Below are positions 1 through 7,495 of a DNA stretch of 8,710 nt, in pieces (positions within the stretch are counted from its first letter, which is position 1; each line of letters opens with the position of its first letter). The stretch is from CAYRKQ01 sp964621845 (GTDB lineage Bacteria > Patescibacteriota > Saccharimonadia > Saccharimonadales > UBA7683), in assembly GCA_964621845.1 (NCBI GenBank), contig CAZUOL010000051.1:1-8710 (forward strand), read 5' to 3'. The position numbers were made by a program, and so were the translations under genes. The notes under the pieces were generated by a model. The model saw only the letters and a program-made list of their open reading frames with translations. It was not told the DNA's origin and searched no databases.

Positions 1-669
1 GTAGTCTTTGGGGTGCACTTCATCCACGAGCGTTGTTGGGTAATTCAGCACATTAATATCGCTGTTTGCTGCCAAAAGCTTATTGAACGATGCTGCTCCC
101 TGTACGAGATCACTCCTGGTGACATTGACCGCCAGCCAATACACCTCGGTTGTCGCGCTGGTACCCTTTACTGCCTTTACCATGTTGGCTATCTCGGCTT
201 CGTTATCACCGTTGTTCACATTGTTGGTGCCGAGTACCACTAACACAGCGCCAGGGGCGCCTGCATCCCCTACCTTTTGCATATATGAAGCCGTAATCGG
301 GATGCCAGTTTTAAGGGGTCGCCCCACTTCGGCGTCGGCAGTGACCGACCACCCTTTGGCAGATAATGTCGTCTTAAGGGGGGTGCTTAAACCAGCGCCA
401 ATCGAATCGCCGATAAGATAGAGGCTTTTATTGCTTGGGGCGCTGCTTGTGCTGGAGGCCGGGGCTTTGCAAGATGATTTTGCTTTATCCAAAAACTGTA
501 CGCCATATCTTTGGAAAATACGTTCTTCACACAAGGCTCGAGCCTCAGGACTTTCGTAGTTGGCACACGCAGGTACGTCTGCAAAAACGCCCAAAGGCCG
601 TAATAATACAAACACCAGGATGGTTGCAAGAAGTATGGCGGTGAATTCGATTCTTTTAAGCCTTCTCAT
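1..669 (-). CDS. Exported SGNH/GDSL-family hydrolase, 3' end beyond window
   Basis: Translating the minus strand from ATG at 669 gives 223 uninterrupted codons running off the window edge. Residues 1-30 look like a signal peptide or N-terminal anchor: MRRLKR, then a hydrophobic run at about 9-29, with a possible cleavage after VFA (28-30). A Cys-containing linker follows (C35, C47, C67). The SGNH core then shows block I LIGDSIGAG (nucleophile S89), a block II candidate G116, block III LGTNN (G147, N149) and block V DEVHP (D216, H219), so the full catalytic set is visible and only a short C-terminus is likely missing. SGNH enzymes cleave esters; substrates include O-acetyl groups on peptidoglycan or polysaccharides, but the substrate here is unknown. 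The start lies 3 bases after the stop of the M15 gene (TAA CGT ATG), so it is probably co-transcribed and coupled. GGGAT 8 bases upstream is only a weak ribosome binding site. Family call is confident; physiological role is inference. Confidence 0.87.
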   Translation of the reverse strand, partial: MRRLKRIEFTAILLATILVFVLLRPLGVFADVPACANYESPEARALCEERIFQRYGVQFLDKAKSSCKAPASSTSSAPSNKSLYLIGDSIGAGLSTPLKTTLSAKGWSVTADAEVGRPLKTGIPITASYMQKVGDAGAPGAVLVVLGTNNVNNGDNEAEIANMVKAVKGTSATTEVYWLAVNVTRSDLVQGAASFNKLLAANSDINVLNYPTTLVDEVHPKDY

Positions 670-672
670 ACG

Positions 673-3600
673 TTAAGATCCCGATGTTGACCAATGCCAA
701 GGTTCGCTCGGCAGGTTTTTAAAACCAAACTTACCCGCATTGCCAGAAAGCCACTGGTAGCAGCGCGTACTTCGGGTTCTGCAGCTATCAAAATCGATGG
801 CGAGGCCTACTTCATGTTGGGAGTTGCCTGGGCGTGCGGTTGGCGGACGGCAAGCACTTGCTTTGAGACTGTCATCTGCGCAGCCGTGTGCTACCCGGAG
901 TTCTTTTTGGCGATCGTACGAACGGAACGATGAACCACTGAGCGTAACGCCGTCCTGCTTGGCAGCAGTAATCATGGCGAGTGCCCCCTTGGCGGCGCTG
1001 GCATTGACACCACTTGAGCTCGGGATGGCACCAGGAATACCACAGATCTTTATTTTTACCGTCGCCACCCTTCCGGGTCCGTAATCTTGCTGCACTCCCC
1101 CGTCCTCGGTTCCTGCTGGGCATGGTAGGCCCGAAGTGTCTACGCCCGCATCACCCGTTGCCTGACCGCTTGGAGTTGAGGTTGGTGCGGTATCCTCTTC
1201 GGCATAAACAGGGTGGTAGGCCGCATCAATGCCAGAGGCATTGGTGTAGTCGGCGAGATAGGCTTGGTAGCTCCGTGCCTCGCTGCTTACGCACAGTGAC
1301 TTTACATTGTTCGTGGTGTCTGACGTATGAATGTCGACTTCCGCGCAGTCGCTTATGTATTTTTGCAGTCTTGAACCGTCTTTTGGTGCACCTTCGCTAT
1401 CAAGCATGCCCTTATTTTGTAACGCATTGAAGTTCTGAACTGGGTCAATGTCATCGAGTTGGTTGCCCACGATGTAGTTTCCCCACGGGTCGACCACATA
1501 GCCGTTATCATCAGTTTGCACATTACCGTCTTGGGCATAGGCGCTACCAGAAAGTGTCGTTGAGGCAAATGCTTGCGCCTGCTGAAGTGGCGAAAGACTG
1601 GCGAGTGAATGAATGCTCGCCGTAATAACATCCCCAGGGTTTTGCCAGGCAATCGGTGATTGTGTTAGGGCGGTTGCTAGGAGTGAGTTGCTATTGCTTG
1701 GCTTGAGGCTTATAAATCGATCAAATAATCCAGCTTTTGCCATCTCTTGCCGTTGCTCTGCACGTACCTGCCTGCTTAAATCAACATAGGCAAGCCTGGT
1801 GAGAGGGCGCATTCCTTGGTTTCTACCTCTTGCTTCATAGAGCGCTCCAGAGCCAGCGCCGAAGGCGTTGCCCGCAGTTGGCCCACCCTCCTTTTTGCTA
1901 AACGTGGTCATTGTGCTGCTAAAAACATTGCTCGCATAACTTTTGAGCCACTGGGTTCCGACATACATCGCTGCTTCAGCGACCAGCCCCTTCACTAGGG
2001 CTTTACCAAGCGCTTCTGCGATTACCTTTGAAAGCGCTTGTTTTGCACCTGCCTCTGTAGCAGCAATAGCTGCTGTTCCGGTACCGGCGCTGAAAAAGCC
2101 CACTACTGCTTGTACGGCATATTCACCAACACTTAATCCGGCCTGGCTGGCGGGGTTTTGAATAATATTACACACATTTTTGCCTGCTACCTCTTTTGAA
2201 GAGAGGGCGACTAAAAATTGTAAAAAAGCATTTGTAGCAAGTCCATCACGATTGGTACTAAAATAGTTACGCTCGGCAGCGGAGGGTTTGGCGGTTGCGT
2301 CACCATTCATAAAGCGCATACCGGCCGATTGCGTCCAGCTCTTGCCTGATTTGGGGTCCTTTTGAATAGTGTTCATATAGGCTTTTAATAGACGGGCATC
2401 TACCCTTCCGGTGATGATGGCGTCAGCATTACTAATGGTAACCGAAGCAATTTTTATCAAATTCGCTCGCTTGTTAATAAGCGCCAACACAAGCGCAGCG
2501 CGCGCTGCGTCGCCCGCTTGGCACGACCGATCAAGAATGTCTGGCAAGGCACCTTTAAGTGTTCCCCCAACCGAAGACAACACTGACTTGCCAGTGTTTT
2601 GAAGCACCTCTTCACTGCTTTCTTCAACGATGTCACGAGCAATGTTGTCTTCAGCCTGTTTCGCCCCATTCTCAACAAGCGCATCTTTACCTTCTTCAGC
2701 GGCTTGTTTGTCGCCACTATCAAGGGCGTCGCCCAGATCTTCGCGGTTTTTCGTCGTGATTTCTGATTCGCCTTCTTGGGGCTCCATGGTTTGCTTGCGA
2801 GCGTTTTGAGTGACCGCAGCATCTACCTCATCATCAGGAACGCGCTCATCAAGCCCCGCTGCAAGGCCATCTACCGCAGCGCTGGTGCCAATACCCAACT
2901 TCTTATTTAACAATTTTGCAGCTTTGCTGCGGGCGCGCAGATTTTTTATGCTGCCACCAGGAAGGGTCTCGTTTGCAATGCCTTTAATTTCATTTTGGAC
3001 ATCAGCGGCTTCAGTTAACACGACGCGATCAGCGGCATCGGCGCCTTCTGCGGCGGGTAGCACAAGACTTACCTTTCCATCTGGAGCGGTGACGAGTTCA
3101 TAGCCAGCCTCATCCATTGCTTTGGCGAGCTTGGTGGTGTTTGCTTCAAGCTGCAAGCTTTTAAACACGCTTGCCAGAGCTTTGGAGCGAGCATAAAAAG
3201 CGAGCTTTCCATAACGTGAATCAAGCACTGTGGAGGTGATAGAATTATATTTTTTTTCAGCATTGTTCTTGGCTGAAACCAAACTGAGCGTACCACCCCC
3301 AATCATCCCAAGGGTGACAACCGCCCCTACGGTAAGCACGGTCGCCGCTGATTTGCCTTTGTTTCGTGATATGCCACCAACTATCCGATTCGCCCAGCTC
3401 GAAAGCTTGCCACGAATTGAACTATCAATCGTATCGAGATCAGTAAGCTCGCCCGACCCCCCACCACCGGTATACGGTATGTTCCAAGCGTTGTCGAGGT
3501 CAGCAATGGCGTCCTGGTTTTGGGCTGCATCAGCAGGGGCGTTGCGCTGATCTTCGGCAGCCTGTTCAGCGGGTGTCTTGGTGGCAGCCTGTTGTTCACC

Positions 3601-3681
3601 ATTCTGAAACATATCTCGGGCCTGACGTGCTGCAGGGTCGATATCTTGATTTTTTATATCTTCATCAGTCAGTGTGCTCAT
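673..3681 (-). CDS. Large membrane-anchored T4SS-associated protein with C-terminal VanY-type M15B D,D-carboxypeptidase domain
   Basis: 1002 residues. Residues 1-100 are polar and acidic. A basic stretch (R90, K92, R99, R106, K108, K110) precedes one clear hydrophobic segment at about 111-137, predicting N-inside/C-outside topology. Residues 280-360 are highly charged. Residues about 390-415 and 517-580 are Ala/Gly-rich and hydrophobic and could be further membrane or pore segments, so a VirB6-like role is possible but unproven. The C-terminus (about 890-1002) is an M15B peptidase: SSFRSYDRQ (917-925), SQHEVGLAID (954-963, zinc ligands H956 and D963) and EPWHW (993-997, catalytic E993, ligand H996). 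All expected catalytic residues are present. Known relatives remove the terminal D-Ala from peptidoglycan stem peptides. Paired cysteines near and inside this domain (C934/C944, C967/C974, C854/C880) suit an oxidising extracytoplasmic location. Its place directly after virB4 matches that of wall hydrolases such as PrgK in Gram-positive conjugation operons. The start is ATG, 11 bases after the virB4 stop. The middle 600 residues match nothing I recognise. Confidence 0.88.
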   Translation of the reverse strand: MSTLTDEDIKNQDIDPAARQARDMFQNGEQQAATKTPAEQAAEDQRNAPADAAQNQDAIADLDNAWNIPYTGGGGSGELTDLDTIDSSIRGKLSSWANRIVGGISRNKGKSAATVLTVGAVVTLGMIGGGTLSLVSAKNNAEKKYNSITSTVLDSRYGKLAFYARSKALASVFKSLQLEANTTKLAKAMDEAGYELVTAPDGKVSLVLPAAEGADAADRVVLTEAADVQNEIKGIANETLPGGSIKNLRARSKAAKLLNKKLGIGTSAAVDGLAAGLDERVPDDEVDAAVTQNARKQTMEPQEGESEITTKNREDLGDALDSGDKQAAEEGKDALVENGAKQAEDNIARDIVEESSEEVLQNTGKSVLSSVGGTLKGALPDILDRSCQAGDAARAALVLALINKRANLIKIASVTISNADAIITGRVDARLLKAYMNTIQKDPKSGKSWTQSAGMRFMNGDATAKPSAAERNYFSTNRDGLATNAFLQFLVALSSKEVAGKNVCNIIQNPASQAGLSVGEYAVQAVVGFFSAGTGTAAIAATEAGAKQALSKVIAEALGKALVKGLVAEAAMYVGTQWLKSYASNVFSSTMTTFSKKEGGPTAGNAFGAGSGALYEARGRNQGMRPLTRLAYVDLSRQVRAEQRQEMAKAGLFDRFISLKPSNSNSLLATALTQSPIAWQNPGDVITASIHSLASLSPLQQAQAFASTTLSGSAYAQDGNVQTDDNGYVVDPWGNYIVGNQLDDIDPVQNFNALQNKGMLDSEGAPKDGSRLQKYISDCAEVDIHTSDTTNNVKSLCVSSEARSYQAYLADYTNASGIDAAYHPVYAEEDTAPTSTPSGQATGDAGVDTSGLPCPAGTEDGGVQQDYGPGRVATVKIKICGIPGAIPSSSGVNASAAKGALAMITAAKQDGVTLSGSSFRSYDRQKELRVAHGCADDSLKASACRPPTARPGNSQHEVGLAIDFDSCRTRSTRCYQWLSGNAGKFGFKNLPSEPWHWSTSGS

Positions 3682-3691
3682 TCGCTACCCT

Positions 3692-3697
3692 ATTATA
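3692..3697 (-). promoter_or_regulatory. Candidate internal -10 box (TATAAT) ahead of the M15 gene
   Basis: The minus strand reads a perfect TATAAT overlapping the virB4 stop codon, and it ends 10 bases before the ATG at 3681. No good -35 hexamer lies 16-18 bases upstream; the best is CCGACC, 3 of 6. It could be an internal promoter giving a near-leaderless transcript, or chance created by the TAA stop in an AT-rich junction. Confidence 0.3.
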
Positions 3698-5597
3698 CCG
3701 CAGGTGTTCCAGGGGTCGGTTTTTGTGTGGTGCCGCTGCCTTTTTGTTGTTCTGACATAAGCTCGTATGCTTGCTGCGCATTCAAAGCGATCTCTTGCAT
3801 TTTTTTGATTTCATCTGGGTTGGTTGTAATCAAACTGGCTTCGGTAGGGCTTGGTACCACCTGGATGTGCACGTGGTTTTGACCGGCAAACAACAGGCCC
3901 TGCCCTACTGGTAGCTGCGTGAGGCGTTTGCGCTCCTCGTTCGTAAGTTTAAAGACCGCCGTGAGCACGTCAACAGCAGATGAAGATTGCTTGAGTAGAA
4001 TCTGCATACTTGAGTTTGAAACAATAGCGCGGCCGGTTTGCGAGCTCATCATGTCCTCCACATCTTGGCTGATGGTGGTGAGCCCCAAATTATACTTTCG
4101 GGCGCGCTTGGCCAGGCTAAACATAAAGTTGGCAGAATCTTGGTACTTCAATAATTGCCAAGCTTCATCTACTACCAACATGCGCTTCTTTTTATCTGAT
4201 TTGGTAGTGTTCCAGATGTGATTGAGCACAATATACATAGCAACTGGCCGCAGTTCATCTTCAAGGTCACGAACATTAAACACCACCATCGCGTTGTTTA
4301 TATCAACATTCGATTGCTGGCTAAAGATACCCGCAAAAGTACCGGTGGTATACTTGCGCAGCCGCTGAGCCATGCTTGGCCCACTACCCTGCATATGCAG
4401 CAAGGTTTCGTACAAGTCACCAATCACGGGCGGCGGCGTTTGGTGAGTTAACGGATCAGGGGTGATGCCGGCTTTGGCGTAGGTGTCAATTAAGGCTTGA
4501 TCAAGATCGGCTTCTTCTACGGGGCTGAGGGCGCCACCCATCATCAGCCGGAGCAATCCGTGTAGGGTAATAATATTCGCCCTCAGGGCATCGTTAGCCT
4601 CATCTTTATCGATTACTTTGGGTAGATCAAACGGATTTATGCGGGTGGTAGAGCTGAGTGCCATTCGTATATACGAACCACCCACAGCCTCGCAGAGTTT
4701 TTGGTATTCATTCTCTGGGTCAATAATAATAATTTCAGTGCCCATCATCATCGAGCGCACCGCTTCAAGCTTGACCATGAATGATTTACCCGCACCAGAT
4801 TTCGCAAACACCACCATGTTGGCATTTTCAAGACTATAGCGGTCGAAAATAACCAAGCCATTATTATGCATGTTAATGCCATACAAAATGCCCTTATCGT
4901 CAGTCAGATCCGCACTGGTGAACGGAAAGCTGGTAGAGATAGCGCCGGTGTTCATATTGCGGCGTACCTGCAGTTGATCGGTAAATTGAGCAATGGTTGA
5001 GTTCAAGCCTTGTTCCATTTGTACGGTAGCAGGTTTAGAATACACGAGTTGTTGGCCAAGGATGGTTTCAACTTTGTGCTGAATCACCTCGAGCTCCTCG
5101 AGCGAATTGGCATAGAGCGTGAAATAGAGGCTAAAACGGAAGAAGCGCTCTTCACCTACTTGGAGTTTATCGCGTAGTTCCTCGGCATCAATAATGGCTG
5201 CCTGTTTGCCCGGGTCACGTACCCTCCCCTTTTCGGCATCTATTTGCAGGCCGGCCTCCAGTTGGCTGACTTTTTTGCGTAGGTTTTCAAGCACCACGCG
5301 ACTGGCAACCGGATAAATAAACATTGAAACATCAATTTCTTCGTCAATATTTATGACTGGCGAGAGCCAGCCGGTGAAGATTTGCCGTGGGTAGCCGTAC
5401 ACATAAAACGAGCGAGCGTAACGGGTACCGAGCCGGAAGTGTCCCGATTCAAGCTCGAGCGAGCTTGGTGCAATAAAGTCTCGCAACTCAGAGATGCCTC
5501 GTTTAAAGGCGGCCTCAACCTCTTGTTGTTCGCGCAGGCGTTGCTGCGTGGCAAGGTCAACCGCGCTCGGCTGTTTTGGGTTCTTCATTAATGCCAT
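3693..5597 (-). CDS. virB4: VirB4/PrgJ-like T4SS ATPase (central and motor domains)
   Basis: 634 residues. VirB4 is the AAA+-like ATPase at the cytoplasmic base of every T4SS and powers assembly and substrate transfer. Residues about 30-250 fit the VirB4 region before the motor. The motor domain has Walker A AKSGAGKS (265-272, K271), the conserved IIIDPENEY (290-298), Walker B RMLVVDEAW (472-480, D477/E478) and TTISQD (507-512). The C-terminus is polar, Gln/Thr/Pro-rich and probably flexible. No transmembrane segment is visible. The first VirB4 lobe is missing from this protein and is encoded by the gene just upstream, so the two products probably work as one unit (285 + 634 residues, comparable to a full-length VirB4). 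The ATG overlaps the upstream stop by one base (TAATG), and AAGGAG 10 bases upstream supports this start over the in-frame ATG at codon 4. The stop is TAA, 11 bases before the M15 gene. Confidence 0.95.
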   Translation of the reverse strand: MALMKNPKQPSAVDLATQQRLREQQEVEAAFKRGISELRDFIAPSSLELESGHFRLGTRYARSFYVYGYPRQIFTGWLSPVINIDEEIDVSMFIYPVASRVVLENLRKKVSQLEAGLQIDAEKGRVRDPGKQAAIIDAEELRDKLQVGEERFFRFSLYFTLYANSLEELEVIQHKVETILGQQLVYSKPATVQMEQGLNSTIAQFTDQLQVRRNMNTGAISTSFPFTSADLTDDKGILYGINMHNNGLVIFDRYSLENANMVVFAKSGAGKSFMVKLEAVRSMMMGTEIIIIDPENEYQKLCEAVGGSYIRMALSSTTRINPFDLPKVIDKDEANDALRANIITLHGLLRLMMGGALSPVEEADLDQALIDTYAKAGITPDPLTHQTPPPVIGDLYETLLHMQGSGPSMAQRLRKYTTGTFAGIFSQQSNVDINNAMVVFNVRDLEDELRPVAMYIVLNHIWNTTKSDKKKRMLVVDEAWQLLKYQDSANFMFSLAKRARKYNLGLTTISQDVEDMMSSQTGRAIVSNSSMQILLKQSSSAVDVLTAVFKLTNEERKRLTQLPVGQGLLFAGQNHVHIQVVPSPTEASLITTNPDEIKKMQEIALNAQQAYELMSEQQKGSGTTQKPTPGTPAV

Positions 5598-6454
5598 TAT
5601 TGGGGTGCTCCTTGAATATAAGGTCGTCCAGCACTACCACTCCCCTTTGTGATAACGGGAACGCCCAAGGCTTGGCCATCGCCAATTGATTGTTGAGGCG
5701 CGGTATCAGGATTGTAGGAATTGTAATAGAGCTCAATCAGTTCTTGTGTATCAAGCGGTGCTCCTTGTACTCCCATTTGTTGCAAGCCATCAAGTACGGC
5801 GCCAACTCGGTTTTTTAGTTCAACCTTCGCCTTTTCAAGCTCGACCTCATTTATAGTGACCACGGGTTGCTTTTTTTCGAATACGCCAGAAAGAAGCTTT
5901 TTACTGCTTTCAAGCGCCTGCTTATTATTGAGCGCAGGATAATACGGGATCACAAGGTAGAATTGCTTGCTCATGATGTTTGATTCGCTGACTAAATCGG
6001 TAATAAAGTAGATGTAATCTTCCATCAACATGCCGAGCAACATGTTATCGAGGCCGTCGTGGATATTTTGTAATCGTTCTAGGTACGGCCCCATATCAAT
6101 CTTGCGTGATTTCACTACAATTTGAATGTCAAAATAGAGCGAGTTAATAAAGCCTTGGTAGGCGTATTCTACCGCCTCTTGCTCTTGTTCGCTCATCAGA
6201 TCAAAGTTGATGCTTTTTGCGAGCACCACCGAACGGAAGCTACCATCAGCCATAATAACTAAGCCATCGCGAATCTCCGAAATGAGTAAACTATTTTGGG
6301 TGCTATTTGGGTTTGCTGGAGTGGTTGCCGGTGGTTGCGTAGGTGCGGTTGGCGCACCTGTTTGCCCAGTCGGCACTTGGACGGGAACCATCGCGTTTTG
6401 AGGAGTAGTGTTTGGTTGTTGTGTTGGTTGCATATCTCTAACGTTTAAATACAC
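5597..6454 (-). CDS. Separate VirB4/TraC-like N-terminal lobe protein
   Basis: 285 residues. Residues 1-55 are a Pro/Thr/Gln-rich, probably disordered leader. From about 56 a folded domain begins: LISEIRDGLVIMADGSFRSVVL (56-78, first and last residues named; read as ISEIRDGLVIMADG at 58-71), then INFDLMSEQEQEAV (82-95), a mixed helix/strand region with IMSKQFYLVIPYYP (160-173), and ELIELYYNSYNP (238-249). This pattern resembles the first domain of VirB4/TraC proteins, the region missing from the following virB4 gene. It has no Walker motifs, so it is not an ATPase alone and probably docks on the VirB4 motor. Pro/Gly-rich residues 250-285 end the protein. The longest start is GTG at 6454; the ATG at 6433 (codon 8, MQPTQQ) is an equally possible start, since neither has a strong ribosome binding site and an in-frame stop lies just upstream at 6464-6466. 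The gene overlaps virB4 by one base. Confidence 0.8.
   Translation of the reverse strand: MYLNVRDMQPTQQPNTTPQNAMVPVQVPTGQTGAPTAPTQPPATTPANPNSTQNSLLISEIRDGLVIMADGSFRSVVLAKSINFDLMSEQEQEAVEYAYQGFINSLYFDIQIVVKSRKIDMGPYLERLQNIHDGLDNMLLGMLMEDYIYFITDLVSESNIMSKQFYLVIPYYPALNNKQALESSKKLLSGVFEKKQPVVTINEVELEKAKVELKNRVGAVLDGLQQMGVQGAPLDTQELIELYYNSYNPDTAPQQSIGDGQALGVPVITKGSGSAGRPYIQGAPQ
5608..5613 (-). promoter_or_regulatory. Shine-Dalgarno of virB4 (AAGGAG)
   Basis: AAGGAG on the minus strand lies 10 bases before the virB4 ATG, inside the last codons of the upstream gene. It fixes the virB4 start at 5597 and, with the TAATG overlap, predicts translational coupling. It also shows that this organism uses standard Shine-Dalgarno initiation for some genes, in contrast to fic and prgI, which lack one. 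Confidence 0.75.
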
Positions 6455-6589
6455 CCCATTATTTCACAGAACAGGTACGGTTGTATAGGCTATGCTTATC
6501 TGCTTTCAGCTGGTTCTCAGCACGCAACCAGGTTTTGATAAGGATGTTGCTTGATACAGGCTGTTAAGTGCTTTTTTGAGTGATGAAGG
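6455..6589. other. 135-base intergenic gap with a small inverted repeat and weak promoter-like boxes
   Basis: All other junctions from virB4 onward are 11 bases or less, so this gap is large for the operon. It holds a perfect 6-bp inverted repeat, CTGGTT (6510-6515) and AACCAG (6526-6531), with a 10-base spacer and no T-run on the minus strand. On the minus strand a weak promoter can be proposed: CTGAAA, a 16-base spacer, then TATACA (4 of 6 matches each). No supported gene or known RNA is visible in it. Confidence 0.4.
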
Positions 6590-7456
6590 TTACTTTTTGT
6601 GGTGCAGATTTATGACTACTTCGCCATTCGCGTTTTCATCCGCTTTTGGTTGCGGCTTGGCTTGCTGTCGAGCGGGCTGTGGCGGTCTGGGCTGGCCGCT
6701 CGTTTGGGGTGGCGTGTGTGCTCGCACCTTTGCTGGGCCAGTCTTGGCTGCTAGTACTGGTGCCGCCGGTGTGCTTGCAGGTGTTGTCGGCACTGACTGG
6801 AGCGCTTCTTTGCGGGCTTGTTCCACTACTTGCAGGGCCTCGGCGCGCTGCCGTTTTTCAACCGCGCCGAAATCCCGATTTACCTCCTGCACAGTTCGGT
6901 TACGTGGATCGTTGGCGTCGTACTGATCAATAACATGGGAGCTTTCGCCGTCAAGGGGCAAGGTTGGCCTGGCATAGCGGGAGAGCTCATCGGCGTTGAA
7001 GAGCCGTTGACCGGTATTGATTGCCTGAGCACCGTGCTTGCTGGCCCAGCCACGGCTATCCAGCAAACTCGAAAGCTGATTCAGCCTATTTTCCACCTGG
7101 GTCTGTGACAGCCCCTTGGTGTAGTTCTTCTCAACCGTTTTAGGTGCGGTAATAATAACTCGCTCTTCAAGACCTTCTTGATCCCACTTTCTTCTTCGCG
7201 GCTTGGTTTTAAATCGTAGCCACGAGGCGAGATACACTTCAACCGGTTGATCGCTCCGCTGGTAGAGCCCAAGTACACCACTGACAATGGCTATGGGTAG
7301 TGGGATGAGGCCAAGAAAGATCTGATAAGCAGCAAGCCACCAGCACATCCACAGCGAGGCAATCATTACGATCACAAAAATGAATTGCTTCAGGCTGAGA
7401 AAACCAATAATTTTATCTTCAGCCTCAACATCTTGCGGTACTTTATACGTCGCCAT
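6590..7456 (-). CDS. prgI: PrgI-family (VirB3-like) inner-membrane T4SS protein with long cytoplasmic tail
   Basis: 288 residues. The N-terminus MATYKVPQDVEAEDKIIGFL followed by SLKQF is the typical PrgI opening, and two adjacent hydrophobic segments follow at about 21-43 and 45-65. PrgI/VirB3 proteins sit in the membrane and contact VirB4. After a basic patch (KTKPRRRK, 83-90) comes a tail of about 200 residues: a polar helical region to about 222, then an Ala/Pro/Gln-rich stretch to the end (HHKK). Classical PrgI is roughly 120 residues, so the tail is an extension. The start ATG at 7456 has no Shine-Dalgarno, and a TATACT box ends 9 bases before it. The gene lies 30 bases after fic and 135 bases before the VirB4 lobe gene. 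Its first 11 codons are duplicated 1174 bp upstream. Confidence 0.9.
   Translation of the reverse strand: MATYKVPQDVEAEDKIIGFLSLKQFIFVIVMIASLWMCWWLAAYQIFLGLIPLPIAIVSGVLGLYQRSDQPVEVYLASWLRFKTKPRRRKWDQEGLEERVIITAPKTVEKNYTKGLSQTQVENRLNQLSSLLDSRGWASKHGAQAINTGQRLFNADELSRYARPTLPLDGESSHVIDQYDANDPRNRTVQEVNRDFGAVEKRQRAEALQVVEQARKEALQSVPTTPASTPAAPVLAAKTGPAKVRAHTPPQTSGQPRPPQPARQQAKPQPKADENANGEVVINLHHKK
7425..7456 (-). repeat. Direct repeat, copy at the start of intact prgI
   Basis: These 32 bases match 8599-8630 at 30 positions. The two mismatches (7427 and 7449) are third codon positions of Val10 and Thr3, and the next base (7424) is again a silent third position (GAG/GAA, Glu11). The match stops at both ends. 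The two copies bracket the fic segment. Confidence 0.9.
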
Positions 7457-7465
7457 ATAAGCATA

Positions 7466-7495
7466 AGTATACCATCTGTTAGCGAGCTATGGCAG
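7466..7495 (-). promoter_or_regulatory. Candidate prgI promoter, leaderless geometry
   Basis: Minus-strand -10 TATACT (7466-7471, 5 of 6 to consensus), an 18-base spacer, and -35 CTGCCA (7490-7495, 4 of 6) inside the last codons of fic. The -10 ends 9 bases before the prgI ATG, so a start site about 6-7 bases further on leaves at most a few leader bases. This would let prgI and the rest of the operon be expressed despite the inserted fic segment. Confidence 0.5.

Noticed and set aside
83..421. Plus-strand open frame of 112 codons near the left end
   Set aside because: It lies antisense to the SGNH gene, whose minus-strand frame contains the full catalytic motif set; the plus frame is a shadow.
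1014..1430. Plus-strand open frame of 138 codons
   Set aside because: It is antisense to the M15 gene, has unlikely composition (many Arg, Leu and Pro) and no plausible start signal or domain.
1525..1551. AYA-QD in the M15 protein (residues about 714-718) as a second signal-peptidase site
   Set aside because: No hydrophobic core precedes it; the region before it is polar and Ser/Gln-rich.
6510..6531. CTGGTT/AACCAG inverted repeat as an operator or terminator
   Set aside because: The stem is only 6 bp, its immediate flanks do not pair, and there is no T-run on the transcribed strand; kept only as a note in the gap entry.
6464..6565. Minus-strand open stretch of 33 codons inside the 135-base gap, ending in NRTCSVK and TAA
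   Set aside because: It has no ATG, only a TTG or internal GTG as possible starts, no ribosome binding site and no recognisable family; this length is expected by chance.
7457..7486. Terminator or terminal inverted repeat between fic and prgI
   Set aside because: Only a 4-bp CCAT/ATGG pairing and the GTATAC hexamer are present, and nothing matches the other end of the segment near 8598.
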